Assembly: GCA_016191205.1 (NCBI GenBank)
Contig: JACPPB010000019.1
Location: forward strand, 1-34,558
Source: Gammaproteobacteria bacterium
GTDB taxonomy: Bacteria; Pseudomonadota; Gammaproteobacteria; Pseudomonadales; Porticoccaceae
DNA: 34,558 bases
Direction: 5' to 3'
The stretch's first letter is position 1. The number at the start of each line of letters is the position of its first letter. The notes beneath the pieces are model-generated. The model was not told the DNA's origin. It ran no database searches and worked only from the letters and a program-made list of their open reading frames with translations. Below are positions 1 through 8,366 of this stretch, piece by piece. Both the position numbers and the translations under genes were made by a program.

Positions 1-165
1 CTTGCCTTAATTCTAGCTTCGGCTAATATCTTAGGAATAGGTTCTCTTAATTCCGATAGTTTCTTATTTGTAATTGATTCTGGATCAATTTCTGGAGTCG
101 GAACTTTAGATGCATCCGCATTATTGGAAACTTTTGGTATTGCTTCTATTGCTGGAACAGGAAGT
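1..165. other. Low-GC segment of foreign composition
   Basis: The first 165 or so bases are strikingly AT-rich, while the sequence after about 170 is GC-rich. The segment is open on both strands. On minus (codons with lowest base divisible by 3) it reads as a K/E/P/N-rich peptide containing KVPTPEIDPESITNKK, which looks like a real coding sense. On plus it reads as a Gly/Ser/Leu-rich peptide, the usual look of an antisense shadow. The join to the msbA fragment is out of frame. I do not recognise the protein. It could be the edge of an inserted element or a chimeric contig end. Confidence 0.6.
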
Positions 166-327
166 TTACTTAATGACCACATCGATAAAGGCCACCTCCA
201 TGATGCCGAACAGCCACAGACCCAGCACGGCAAGAAGAAAGACGGGAATGTAGGGGCGCACATAGGCCATCAGCCGCAGATAGATCTGCAGGCTGGAGCG
301 CTCCGGACGCTGGCGGTCGGCGGACAT
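166..327 (-). pseudogene. msbA: MsbA lipid A flippase, N-terminal fragment
   Basis: The first 53 codons of an ABC exporter of the MsbA type, which flips lipid A-core across the inner membrane. The peptide starts MSADRQRPERSSLQIYLRLM, followed by AYVRPYIPVF and a hydrophobic first membrane helix, matching the usual MsbA start (short polar tail, then LRLLGYVRPY-like sequence and TM1). It begins 8 bases after exbD, the expected place in the comEC-exbB-exbD-msbA-lpxK order of gammaproteobacteria. A TAA at 168-166 ends it where the composition turns AT-rich; a full MsbA has about 580-600 residues. Identity rests on a short N-terminus plus synteny. MsbA is normally essential, so an intact copy elsewhere or an assembly error is likely. 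Confidence 0.7.
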
Positions 328-335
328 ACGGATGC

Positions 336-761
336 CTATTCCTGCCCCGCCGTGGGCTGCTGGGTGGTGATATTGAGGTGGACAAATCCGGCCTTGCCCG
401 CGGCATCCATGGCGGTGATCACCGCCTGGTGGGAAGCCTTGCCGTCGGCGCTGATCGTCAACGGGGTATCGGTGTTGCCGGCGGCCAGCTCGCGCAGCCC
501 GCGCACCAGCGTATCGCCTTGACGGTTGATGAGCGCAATACCATTGATGGCGTAGCCGCCGTCGCGGTCAACCGAAATTTCAATGCTCCGCTCCGGCGCT
601 TCGCTGGGCGCGACATCCGCCGTCGGCAGCTGGATGGTCAGGCGGGACTCTTTGGTGAAGGTGGTGGACACCATGAAGAAGATCACCAGCAGAAAAACGA
701 CGTCCACGAAAGGCGTGATGTCGATGCCGGGCTCGACCCGTTTTCGGCGCTGAAATTTCAC
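336..761 (-). CDS. exbD: ExbD/TolR-family biopolymer transport protein
   Basis: A 141-residue inner-membrane protein that, with ExbB, uses the proton motive force to energise TonB-type or Tol-type outer-membrane processes. The N-terminus is basic (KFQRRKR), followed by PGIDITPFVDVVFLLVIFFM, the single membrane helix of the family; Asp20 is the conserved proton-path aspartate. The rest (about residues 40-141) is the periplasmic domain. Its ATG overlaps the exbB stop in an ATGA arrangement, indicating translational coupling. In this context (comEC upstream, msbA downstream) the pair belongs to the lineage often annotated exbB/exbD beside the lipid A genes, whose partner is uncertain. Confidence 0.93.
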   Translation of the reverse strand: MKFQRRKRVEPGIDITPFVDVVFLLVIFFMVSTTFTKESRLTIQLPTADVAPSEAPERSIEISVDRDGGYAINGIALINRQGDTLVRGLRELAAGNTDTPLTISADGKASHQAVITAMDAAGKAGFVHLNITTQQPTAGQE

Positions 762-1393
762 CCGCGCTTCCGCGTCGCCGCCGGTGGCTTGCGTTCGTCG
801 TGCAGGGCATCCACCAGCTTCACCGCCCGCTCCTGCATTTCGACCACCAGGCTGTCGATACGGCGCTCGAAAAAGCGATGGCAGACCAGTGCGGGAATCG
901 CCACGATCAAACCCGCCGCGGTGGTAATCAGGGCTTTGGAAATGCCGCCGGCAAGCAGCGCCGCGTTGCCGCTGCCATGCGCCATGATGGCGCTGAACGC
1001 CTCGATCATGCCGAGTACCGTGCCCAACAAGCCGAGCAGCGGCGCGATGCTGGTGACGGTACCCAGCACACCGACAAACCGCTCCAGACTGTGAATCACC
1101 TGGGTGGCGGTCTCCTCGACGCTGTCTTTCATGACTTCGCGACCGTGATCGACATTGCTGAGCGCGGTCGCGAGGATTTGTCCGAGCGGTGAGGATTCGC
1201 GCAATTCATCGAGCCGCTCGCGCGTGATGCCTTCTTCGTGCACCCAGTGCCACACCTGGCTCAGCAACTGGCTCGGCACCACGCGCTCCGGCCGCAACGC
1301 CAGAAAACGCTCGACTGCGATCACCACGGCAATCACGGAACAACCGATAATCGGCCACATCACCCAGCCACCGGCAACGATCAGCTCGAACAC
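758..1393 (-). CDS. exbB: ExbB/TolQ/MotA-family proton channel protein
   Basis: A 211-residue inner-membrane protein of the MotA/TolQ/ExbB family that forms the proton channel with ExbD. There is an N-terminal membrane helix at residues 5-27 (VAGGWVMWPIIGCSVIAVVI), a cytoplasmic loop, then two helices. The conserved stretch GVLGTVTSIAPLLGLLGTVLGMI lies at about residues 107-130, and the last helix includes ISKALITTAAGLIVAIPALV. Length is normal for this subgroup. It lies 71 bases downstream of comEC on the same strand and its stop overlaps the exbD start by four bases. Start chosen at the only ATG that precedes the first helix. Confidence 0.93.
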   Translation of the reverse strand: MFELIVAGGWVMWPIIGCSVIAVVIAVERFLALRPERVVPSQLLSQVWHWVHEEGITRERLDELRESSPLGQILATALSNVDHGREVMKDSVEETATQVIHSLERFVGVLGTVTSIAPLLGLLGTVLGMIEAFSAIMAHGSGNAALLAGGISKALITTAAGLIVAIPALVCHRFFERRIDSLVVEMQERAVKLVDALHDERKPPAATRKRG

Positions 1394-1464
1394 TCAATAT
1401 CCTCGAAATAAACAATCATTCGGCATGTTATGCCAGAACGCCGCAACATCGAAACGGTGCGACC

Positions 1465-3789
1465 TCAATCCCTTTCCCAGTAGCGCGACCGGTCACGCCG
1501 CGCACTCTCGACGCGCGGCTCCGGGTCCGTCCCCTGCTGTTCCCAGCGGAAGCTGAGCGCGCCGTCGAACGCCGTGTTCCAGTCGCGGGCTCCCACCGCC
1601 CGGTAGCGGGCGACCACCCGCGGATGCGGGTGCCCGAAGCGGTGGCGAAAGCCCACCGAATAGACCACATGCGCCGGCCGCAGCCGATTCACAAATGGCG
1701 GCGACGAGGAGGTTTTGCTGCCGTGGTGCGGCGCGATCAGGAGTTCAACACTGCCCGGCAGCGCAGCATCGGCGAGCAACAGCGCCTCGACATCGGATTC
1801 GATATCCCCGGTCAGCAGCACGCGCGCCTGGCCAACTTCGATCAGGACGACACAGGAACGCGCGTTGTCGTGCAGCACCGGTTGACCGGGCATCGCTCCT
1901 TCCGGGTGCAGGACGCGGAAATCGACCCCGTCCCACTGCCAGTGTTGACCGCGCTGGCAGCCTTCCGTCTCCGGTCCCGCGCCCTCCGGGACTACCCCCC
2001 GCAACAGATGCGCGGGACGGAAATTACGCAGCAGCCCGGCTTCGCCGCCGCTGTGGTCGGCATCCGGATGGCTCACCATCAGCAGGTCCAGCCGGGACCT
2101 GCCCTGCGCGCGCAAATAGGGCGCGATGATACCATCGCCGGCGTCGAACCGATCGCCGAAAGCGGCGCCGGTGTCGTACACCATGACATGCGCGGGTGTC
2201 TCCACCACCACCGCAAGACCTTGCCCCACATCGAGCACGGTTACCCGCAATGCCGGTCGCGGTCCGGGCCCTGCCAGCGCCAGCGCCGTCAACAGGATGC
2301 CGCTCGGATAACGCAGCCCCAGCCCCCGCGGCGCGAGCATCAACAGCCCGGCCAGCGCCAGCGGCAATAGCTGTCGCCAACCCGCCCCGCCGGCGGGAAT
2401 CCAGCTGGCATGACCCGCCACGCCGGCGATCGCGGCGAGCGCGGCGTCGAACCACTGGAGCGACCAGCCGGCGATCCACCAGCACCAGTCCGCCACCACC
2501 GGCGCAAGCGGGAACGCGGCCACACCCGCCAGGCAGAAGGGCACCGTCAGGATCTCGACCCAGGGAATCGCCAGGAGATTGATCAGGGGCGCCAGCAGCG
2601 GGAGCTTGCCGAAAAAACCCAACAGCCCAGCCGCGGTCCCCAGCGAAACGATCAGTTGGGCGCCGACCATATCCCGGATGCGGCTGCGGCGCGGCCGCGG
2701 GCCGAACCAGGCGAGCAACACCGCCACCGCGCCAAACGACAGCCAGAACCCCGCCGCCAGCGGCGCCAGGGGTTCGAGCACCGCAATCGCGGCCAGGGCC
2801 CAGATGAAACCGGCGAACAGCATCCGGTGGCGGCGCAGCAGCAGTACCGCCAGGAAGACCATGAGCATGATGAAGGCGCGCAGGGTCGCCAGCCCGAACC
2901 CGGCCATCAGCGTATAGAGCCCACCGGCGATCCAGGCCGCCAGCGCACCGACGTGGCGCGCCGGCCAGAGCGCGCCCAGCACCACCGCCAGCCGTCCACC
3001 CAGGGTGCCCAGCAACATCCCGAACCCGGCGGCGAGCGCAATGTGCAGCCCGGAAATCACCGCCAGGTGCACGACGCCGGCGACGCGCATCCGCTCCCAC
3101 ATGGCCACCGTGATGCCCCGGTCGTCGCCGACCGTAAATGCCCGCAACAGCGCCCGTCCGGCAGCGGGGACGGGCAGCTTTTCGATATGCGCGGCGACGC
3201 GACCCCGCCAGGCATCCATCGACGGGAACGAAGCCGCGCGCAAACGCTGATTATCGACGCCGTCGCGCACATAGCCGGTGGCGGAAATTCCGTGGGCAAA
3301 CAACCAGCCCGCGTAATCGAAGCCATCCGGATTGGCAAAGCCCCTGGGATGGCGCAGACGCAGGACCAATTGCCAGGTTTCGCCGGGGTTCAGTTCCGGC
3401 GCGCGTCCGTACCAACTCAGGCGCAGGCGGCGCAGGGGCGGCGGCGTTGCTCCGGCAAGGGATTCAACGCGGGAGACCAAAAGCTCGAAGTGCAAGGCCC
3501 GGGCGTCGCGACCGGGGAGTCCGACCACGGTCCCTTCCACCCGATATTCGGTTTTGTCGAGCGCGGCGGGCAACTGCGCCGCCAGCCGCGCCTGCCCCCA
3601 GAGCGTCGCCCAGAACACACCGGCGCTGACGCCGAGCAGGATCAGCACCACCGTCCTGCCACGCCGCCAGCGCAGGGCGGTGGCACACAGGAGCAACGCC
3701 ACACCGGGCGCCACCAGCGGCGGCAGCGCCGGCCACAGCACCGATGAGTAGCTGCCCAGCGCGAAGGCAAGCAGCAGCGGATACGGCAT
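1465..3789 (-). CDS. comEC: ComEC/Rec2 DNA uptake channel
   Basis: An inner-membrane protein of about 774 residues that conducts incoming single-stranded DNA into the cytoplasm during natural transformation. In order: N-terminal membrane helices, a DUF4131-like soluble domain (about 30-190), the multi-helix competence domain with VISGLHIAL, and a C-terminal metallo-beta-lactamase-like domain with TVLDVGQGLAVVVET and HPDADHSGG (residues 574-582), then LLTGDIESD and APHHGSKTS. The metal-binding motifs look complete, so a nuclease role is plausible. The ATG at 3789 follows AGGGAGGT and is preferred to one 15 codons upstream. The neighbours exbB-exbD-msbA are typical in gammaproteobacteria. Confidence 0.95.
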   Translation of the reverse strand: MPYPLLLAFALGSYSSVLWPALPPLVAPGVALLLCATALRWRRGRTVVLILLGVSAGVFWATLWGQARLAAQLPAALDKTEYRVEGTVVGLPGRDARALHFELLVSRVESLAGATPPPLRRLRLSWYGRAPELNPGETWQLVLRLRHPRGFANPDGFDYAGWLFAHGISATGYVRDGVDNQRLRAASFPSMDAWRGRVAAHIEKLPVPAAGRALLRAFTVGDDRGITVAMWERMRVAGVVHLAVISGLHIALAAGFGMLLGTLGGRLAVVLGALWPARHVGALAAWIAGGLYTLMAGFGLATLRAFIMLMVFLAVLLLRRHRMLFAGFIWALAAIAVLEPLAPLAAGFWLSFGAVAVLLAWFGPRPRRSRIRDMVGAQLIVSLGTAAGLLGFFGKLPLLAPLINLLAIPWVEILTVPFCLAGVAAFPLAPVVADWCWWIAGWSLQWFDAALAAIAGVAGHASWIPAGGAGWRQLLPLALAGLLMLAPRGLGLRYPSGILLTALALAGPGPRPALRVTVLDVGQGLAVVVETPAHVMVYDTGAAFGDRFDAGDGIIAPYLRAQGRSRLDLLMVSHPDADHSGGEAGLLRNFRPAHLLRGVVPEGAGPETEGCQRGQHWQWDGVDFRVLHPEGAMPGQPVLHDNARSCVVLIEVGQARVLLTGDIESDVEALLLADAALPGSVELLIAPHHGSKTSSSPPFVNRLRPAHVVYSVGFRHRFGHPHPRVVARYRAVGARDWNTAFDGALSFRWEQQGTDPEPRVESARRDRSRYWERD

Positions 3790-3887
3790 ACACCTCCCTG
3801 TGACAGCCTTCCGCAATGACGCGGATACCGACAAGTCTAGCGCAGTCCGGGGTGGCGCCGCGGGAGTTGGCCGGTTAGCCTAGCGCG

Positions 3888-4343
3888 ATGAAACATCTGC
3901 TCATCATTTATCACAGCGGCGGCGGGAAGACGGAATCCATGGCACAGGCAGTCTACGCAGGCGCGCAGCGCGAACCCGAGGTCGAAACCCGTTTGCAGCG
4001 GGCCTTTGACAGCGGTCTCGACGACCTGCTGTGGGCGGACGGCCTGATTTTCGGCACCCCGGAAAACTTCGGTTACATGAGCGGCGCGCTCAAGGATTTT
4101 TTCGACCGCACTTTTTATCCGGCCGAACCCCACCGACTCAATCTGCCCTACGCGCTGTTCGTGGGCGCCGGCAACGACGGCACCGGCGCGGCGCTGGCGG
4201 TAGACCGCATCGCACTGGGCTATCCCTTGCGCAAAATGGCGGAGCCCGTGATCGTCGCGGGAGAACTCACGAAACAACAACTGCAAGCCTGCGACGAACT
4301 GGGACAGGCGATGGCGGCGGGACTTGCACTGGGGATTTTTTGA
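3888..4343 (+). CDS. Flavodoxin-like NAD(P)H/FMN oxidoreductase family protein
   Basis: A 151-residue single-domain protein with the flavodoxin fold. The N-terminal strand and phosphate-binding loop are visible (HLLIIYHSGGGKTESMA, residues 3-19), as is the second FMN-loop region GLIFGTPENFGYMSGALKDFFDR (about 53-75), which resembles WrbA and NADPH-dependent FMN reductases. The third loop GAGNDGTGAAL follows. It probably binds FMN and acts as a small reductase or flavodoxin; no substrate can be inferred. It diverges from comEC across a 98-base gap, and the next gene (patatin) begins 34 bases downstream, so the two may be co-transcribed. Confidence 0.8.
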   Translation: MKHLLIIYHSGGGKTESMAQAVYAGAQREPEVETRLQRAFDSGLDDLLWADGLIFGTPENFGYMSGALKDFFDRTFYPAEPHRLNLPYALFVGAGNDGTGAALAVDRIALGYPLRKMAEPVIVAGELTKQQLQACDELGQAMAAGLALGIF

Positions 4344-4377
4344 CGATGACAGCACCACATCCGGACCGATCCACGCC

Positions 4378-5550
4378 ATGACCACGGCACTCATTCTCGG
4401 CGGTGGCGGTGCGCGCGCCGCCTACCAGGCAGGCGTACTCCAGGCGGTGGCGGAGCTGCTGCCGGATCGGATCCTGAATCCCTTCCCCATCATCTGCGGC
4501 ACCTCGGCCGGCGCCATCAATGCGCTCTCGATCGCCGGCCATCCAGGCGCATTCCGCGCCGGGGTGGCGGGCCTGCAGGAGATCTGGCGCAACCTGCGCG
4601 CGCAGGACGTGTATCGCACGGATTTTCTCGGTGTCGCCCGCAACTCCCTCGGTCTGCTGGCGTCGCTGATACGGGGCGGCTGCCCCCCGGGCCACACGCT
4701 CGCCCTGCTCAACAATTCGCCGCTGCGCAGCCTGCTGGAACGGCATATCCGTTTCGACCGGATCGCCGCGGCCCTGACGGGCGGACATCTCGATGCGGTC
4801 TGCATCACCGCTCTCCATTACGGCAGCGGGCAGTCCGTCAGTTTTTTCCAGGGACGTCGAGACAACTGGGAACGCAACCGCCGCTGCGGGCTGCGCACCG
4901 AACTGAACCTCGAACACCTGATGGCCTCCACGGCGATTCCCCTGCTGTTTCCGGCCACTCGAATCGGCGATCACCATTATGGCGATGGCGCGCTACGGCA
5001 ACTGAAACCATTGAGCCCCGCGCTCCATCTGGGCGCGCGGCGGCTGTTCGTGGTGGGCGTCAGCGATAACTTCAGGCACAAACCCAGCGCAACCCCGACA
5101 CGCAATCCACCGTCGGTGGGACACATCCTGGGCCAACTGCTCAACAGCGCTTTCATCGACGCCATCGAAAGCGATCTCGAAACCATGGAAACCATCAACG
5201 CGCTGGCCGTCGAAATCCGTCCCGAGCGGCGCCATGCTCCGCCCATTGCGCATCTCGAACCCGTCGAAGCACTGTGCATCTCGCCATCGGAGCCGATCGA
5301 CAAAATTGCCGCCCAGCACTACCAGGAGCTGCCGCACAGCGTGCGGCTGTTCCTGCGCGCCATCGGCGCCACCACCCGCAGCAGTGGCGCCAGTGCCGCC
5401 AGTTACCTGCTGTTCGAGCCCGGCTTCTGCGGCAAACTGCTCGATCTCGGCTACCGGGACGCACTCGATTGCAAGGACCGCATTCGGGCTTTTTTCCGCC
5501 TCTCCGACACCCTTGGCGAACCCGGGGCTATTCGGGCCGGTACACCTTGA
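4378..5550 (+). CDS. Patatin-like phospholipase
   Basis: A 390-residue lipid acyl hydrolase of the patatin family. It shows the oxyanion-hole glycine loop LILGGGGAR (residues 6-13), the nucleophile elbow CGTSAGAIN (Ser43) and the DGA motif YGDGALRQL (Asp203), so the Ser-Asp dyad is intact. The C-terminal 180 residues resemble longer proteobacterial patatins. No signal peptide or membrane segment is seen, so it is probably cytosolic. The start is set at the ATG at 4378, directly before the first strand of the patatin fold; an in-frame TTG at 4324 would add an unconserved tail. The 3' end overlaps the convergent SDR gene by 23 bases. Confidence 0.9.
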   Translation: MTTALILGGGGARAAYQAGVLQAVAELLPDRILNPFPIICGTSAGAINALSIAGHPGAFRAGVAGLQEIWRNLRAQDVYRTDFLGVARNSLGLLASLIRGGCPPGHTLALLNNSPLRSLLERHIRFDRIAAALTGGHLDAVCITALHYGSGQSVSFFQGRRDNWERNRRCGLRTELNLEHLMASTAIPLLFPATRIGDHHYGDGALRQLKPLSPALHLGARRLFVVGVSDNFRHKPSATPTRNPPSVGHILGQLLNSAFIDAIESDLETMETINALAVEIRPERRHAPPIAHLEPVEALCISPSEPIDKIAAQHYQELPHSVRLFLRAIGATTRSSGASAASYLLFEPGFCGKLLDLGYRDALDCKDRIRAFFRLSDTLGEPGAIRAGTP

Positions 5551-6358
5551 TGGGGTGGTAGGATTTCTGAAACTCCGGTTGATCGGCCCATTTCAGCCCG
5601 CAACTGACGCCGCCATCGATCACGAAATGCTGCCCGGTAACAAAGGTGGAGCGGTCACCGGCCAGCCAGCACGCCATCTGGGCAATGTCGTCCGGCTCGC
5701 CCGCGCGGGGAATCGCCTGGGCCTTGGCGAACGCCGGTTTGACGCGATCGATCAACGTATCGGAACGCCCTACCGTATTGGCGGCAAGCGGTGTGGCGAT
5801 GAAACCCGGACAGATGGCGTTCACCCGCACATTGTGCTCGCCCAGCTCCATCGCCACCGATTTGGACATGTGAATCACCGCCGCCTTGGCGGCCGCATAG
5901 GGGTGTGGACTGTAGCCCGCCTTCAGCCCGGCGATGCTGCCGGTGTTGATGATGCTGCCGGATTTCTGGCGCATCATGATCGGCGCCGCGTGCTTGATGC
6001 CGAGAAATACCCCGCGCACCAGCACATCGAAGGTCATGTCGAATTCGTCGACGGGAATCTCGGCAATCGGTCCCAGCACCCCGCCGAAACCGGCGTTGTT
6101 GAAGATGCAGTCGAGCCGGCCCCAGCGGCTCACCGCGAGCTCCACCGCCGCCTTGACCTGCGCCTCGTCGCGCACCTCGACGCGCGCGAAGGCGGCGCTG
6201 GCGGCGCCCAGCTCCGTCGCGAGCGCCCGGCCGCGTTCCTCCTGCATGTCCGCGATCACCACCCGCGCACCCTCCTCGATGAAGAGTCGCACGCTGCGTT
6301 CGCCGATGCCGCTGGCACCGCCCGTGATCACCGCCACTTTTCCGTTCAGCTCACCCAT
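5528..6358 (-). CDS. Short-chain dehydrogenase/reductase (classical SDR)
   Basis: A 276-residue NAD(P)-dependent oxidoreductase. It has the cofactor loop TGGASGIG (residues 12-19), NNAG (87-90) and the catalytic Ser141-Tyr154-Lys158 set (YAAAK). PGFIATP follows, as in classical SDRs. Asp at the end of the second strand (VVIADM) favours NAD over NADP. The ATG is preceded by GGGAGA at good spacing. It lies 65 bases downstream of the hot-dog protein on the same strand; together they suggest metabolism of an acyl or alcohol substrate, but the substrate is not visible. The C-terminal tail after ISCGLKW-like residues is longer than average. Confidence 0.92.
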   Translation of the reverse strand: MGELNGKVAVITGGASGIGERSVRLFIEEGARVVIADMQEERGRALATELGAASAAFARVEVRDEAQVKAAVELAVSRWGRLDCIFNNAGFGGVLGPIAEIPVDEFDMTFDVLVRGVFLGIKHAAPIMMRQKSGSIINTGSIAGLKAGYSPHPYAAAKAAVIHMSKSVAMELGEHNVRVNAICPGFIATPLAANTVGRSDTLIDRVKPAFAKAQAIPRAGEPDDIAQMACWLAGDRSTFVTGQHFVIDGGVSCGLKWADQPEFQKSYHPIKVYRPE

Positions 6359-6423
6359 CGTTCGTCTCCCATCACTGTCGTTTCAAAGAATGCCGCATCG
6401 AAAAACCGTTGCCTTGCCAACCT

Positions 6424-7161
6424 TCATCCCGCCGCCGGTATGCGCGCGCCCGCATCGATCCAGATCTGGCGCGCGCAGGCCATGAGTTCGCCCGTCACCG
6501 CATGGATCGCCACGCCCATGAAGCGCTTGCGCCCCTCCGGCGGAGCAAGTTGCCAACTGCTGACAATATAGGATTCGCCGGCCCGCAGCGGCCGTTTCAG
6601 CGAAGCGGCGCAGGTGCCGAGCAACTGGATGCCGACGTCCGGCGCGAGCGCCGCGATGGCATAGCCGCCGGGGCAGTCCAGCGCGGCCCAGACCTGTATC
6701 GGCGCAATCTGGCCACGTTCATCCAGCAACTCGGGTCCGGGCTCCCAGACCCCCGCCACAATGTTGTCACCACCCTCCGGCAACGGCCCGCAAAACAGGC
6801 GCAGACCTTCGCCCGGTTCGCGCCTGGGGCTGCACACATAGCAGCCCCGCACGTCGCTGGCGTGCAGAAACCGAAAGCGCGCGGCGGCGGCGCGCGCGGC
6901 CGCCAGCGCGGGGGGTGGCGGCACCTCGAGCTCCAGACGCAGCGCGTGCGCCCGGCCCAACTCCTGAGCGCCCAGATGGCAGCTCACCGCGCCGTCCGGG
7001 TGGCGCCTGATCGCCAGCGGCGTGCCAAGCGGAAAGCCCCGCATGATCCGCACCTCGGCGTCGCCGGGGACGAAAGCCGCCATGGCGCCGGCGACGTAGC
7101 CGCCGTTGCCGCGCCCTACCGCGCCGTTGTAGCGCGCATCGATGTACAGGGTCTCGCTCAT
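6424..7161 (-). CDS. Hot-dog fold (thioesterase-like) protein, double domain
   Basis: A protein of about 245 residues resembling uncharacterised double hot-dog proteins related to acyl-CoA thioesterases. The N-terminal half begins MSETLYIDARYNGAVGRGNG and includes GGYVAGAMAAF, like a substrate-side helix. A central motif, CYVCSPRREPGEGLRLF, is followed by AGVWEPGPEL and IQVWAALDCPGGYA, a pattern I associate with an actinobacterial and proteobacterial family of unknown role. The second domain has the ESYIVSSWQLAPPEGRKRFMGVAIH strand pair. The start at 7161 is preferred because the open frame above it lacks family-like sequence. It is upstream of the SDR and likely co-transcribed. Function is inferred from fold impression only. 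Confidence 0.6.
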   Translation of the reverse strand: MSETLYIDARYNGAVGRGNGGYVAGAMAAFVPGDAEVRIMRGFPLGTPLAIRRHPDGAVSCHLGAQELGRAHALRLELEVPPPPALAAARAAAARFRFLHASDVRGCYVCSPRREPGEGLRLFCGPLPEGGDNIVAGVWEPGPELLDERGQIAPIQVWAALDCPGGYAIAALAPDVGIQLLGTCAASLKRPLRAGESYIVSSWQLAPPEGRKRFMGVAIHAVTGELMACARQIWIDAGARIPAAG

Positions 7162-7323
7162 CTGGCCCGGGCCCGGAAAACCGGCGGTCATTTTACGCCA
7201 GGGAAGCCGAAACCCAAGGCGATCCGGCACGCCGACCCGAGCGGCCGCCCGCGCTACCCTGCCAGTGACGGCGCATGGAGCCTGCGCCAGGCTCACGGGA
7301 TACCGAGTCCGTCACCCTATGCT

Positions 7324-7352
7324 TTGGCTTTATTCAGGATGCGCGCTACAAT
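7324..7352 (+). promoter_or_regulatory. Putative sigma-70 promoter for the PIN-like gene
   Basis: TTGGCT (7324-7329) and TACAAT (7347-7352) are separated by exactly 17 bases. The -10 box matches the consensus in 5 of 6 bases and the -35 box in 4 of 6. It lies about 100 bases upstream of the PIN-like start. The untranslated region between holds a perfect AAAAGCGCTTTT palindrome (7406-7417) and a small GGGG-TCTT-CCCC hairpin (7438-7449) just before the start codon. This covers most of the 294-base gap between the hot-dog gene and the PIN-like gene; nothing else is recognised there. Confidence 0.5.
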
Positions 7353-7455
7353 TTTTTTGTCGCCGGACTGAATCCACTGCCGCGACCTGCCAGAGACTTG
7401 CGCCGAAAAGCGCTTTTGCGACGACCTGGTATTTTTTGGGGTCTTCCCCAAGCAT

Positions 7456-8334
7456 ATGGCACGATATATTTTCATTGATAACTGGGTTCTCGGCTCGCTC
7501 GGCGAGCCCAGCTTTCAAAAGGCCCTAGTCCGGTATATCAAAGACAAGGGCTATGTGGTCGCTTTGACAACACTCTCTCTTACGGAGCTATACAATCCTG
7601 GATGGAGAGGGTCCAACGGCACGGATCGCACGGCGCGTGCCGTCGATTTCTTCTCGCAAGTTCCAAGCGCCGTCGTCGACCCCACCGTGGTATGGGAAGC
7701 GGAGGTGGGGAACAATCTAGATCCCGTAACCGAACTTCCCGTGTTGCTAGCGCTGGAGAGCGTAGACTCAAGGTCGAGGAAAGAGGCACTCCTCCGGCTG
7801 CTCAGGGCGGACGACCTCTACGTATCTCAAGGGCATGACATACGGCGATGGGATGAAAACTACAAAGAGCTTAAGAGCGGCTGGCTTGCATCGGTTGAGC
7901 GCATCATCGCTGATGCGTGCGCAAGTGGGAACCTTGTGCGCAACGAACAGGGCAGACTGGTTCAACTTCCAGCGTATAAGGAGCTATTTCTGTCCTCACT
8001 TGACTTCCGGCACGCGCCAGCCGAGCGGGTTTCATCCATGCTCAACTACCGAGTAGGGAAGAGGCAGCAGGGTCGGCCCGTGGCGCTGTCCTCGGTGCGG
8101 CTCAGTTCGCTCTTGTTCTGGTACCTGTATGTCGACATCGACCCGGCGAATAGGGTGCGGCACCAAGGTTCTGATATCGGAGACATGTTTCATCTCAGTT
8201 TACTACCGTACTGCGCGGTGTTTACCGCGGACAAATCCATGTATCGCCTACTGCAGCGCATCAGGGAGCCGGTCGCTCCCCTTCAGTGCCAAGTGTTTAC
8301 GGCTCCTCGGCTAAGAGAAGTTCTCGGGGTCTAG
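7456..8334 (+). CDS. PIN-like domain protein, unknown role
   Basis: A 292-residue protein with a likely PIN-type nuclease fold. The acidic residues expected of the family are in order: Asp8 in YIFIDNWVL, Glu44 in LSLTELYNP, Asp240/Asp243 in GSDIGDMFHLSLL and Asp259 in VFTADKSM. About 190 residues of mainly helical sequence separate the second and third acidic positions, so it is much longer than VapC-type toxins (about 130 residues). No antitoxin lies directly upstream. Base composition is lower in GC than the neighbours and the flanks are repeat-rich, suggesting transfer. It may be an orphan PIN nuclease or part of a defence or stress module. Fold call moderate, role unknown. Confidence 0.6.
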   Translation: MARYIFIDNWVLGSLGEPSFQKALVRYIKDKGYVVALTTLSLTELYNPGWRGSNGTDRTARAVDFFSQVPSAVVDPTVVWEAEVGNNLDPVTELPVLLALESVDSRSRKEALLRLLRADDLYVSQGHDIRRWDENYKELKSGWLASVERIIADACASGNLVRNEQGRLVQLPAYKELFLSSLDFRHAPAERVSSMLNYRVGKRQQGRPVALSSVRLSSLLFWYLYVDIDPANRVRHQGSDIGDMFHLSLLPYCAVFTADKSMYRLLQRIREPVAPLQCQVFTAPRLREVLGV

Positions 8335-8336
8335 TG

Positions 8337-8366
8337 CAGGAAGAACGGGGTCAGGAAGAACGGGGT
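8337..8366. repeat. Tandem 15-bp duplication
   Basis: CAGGAAGAACGGGGT occurs twice in perfect tandem, immediately after the PIN-like stop codon. GGGGTC recurs five times between 8326 and 8472 (starts 8326, 8347, 8362, 8458, 8467), two of them in this duplication. The 8335-8536 spacer otherwise has no open gene. Confidence 0.85.

Noticed and set aside
378-1094. Long plus-strand open frames opposite exbB/exbD, and similar frames opposite comEC (2410-3747), leuA (9464-12043) and ilvB (14615-16300)
   Set aside because: They are antisense shadows of high-GC genes: Arg/Ala/Gly/His/Gln-rich, no motifs, and the opposite strand is clearly coding.
7142-7528. Plus-strand frame across the hot-dog/PIN gap as an upstream antitoxin for the PIN-like protein
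   Set aside because: Composition is shadow-like, it overlaps the hot-dog start and the predicted promoter, and no DNA-binding motif is present.
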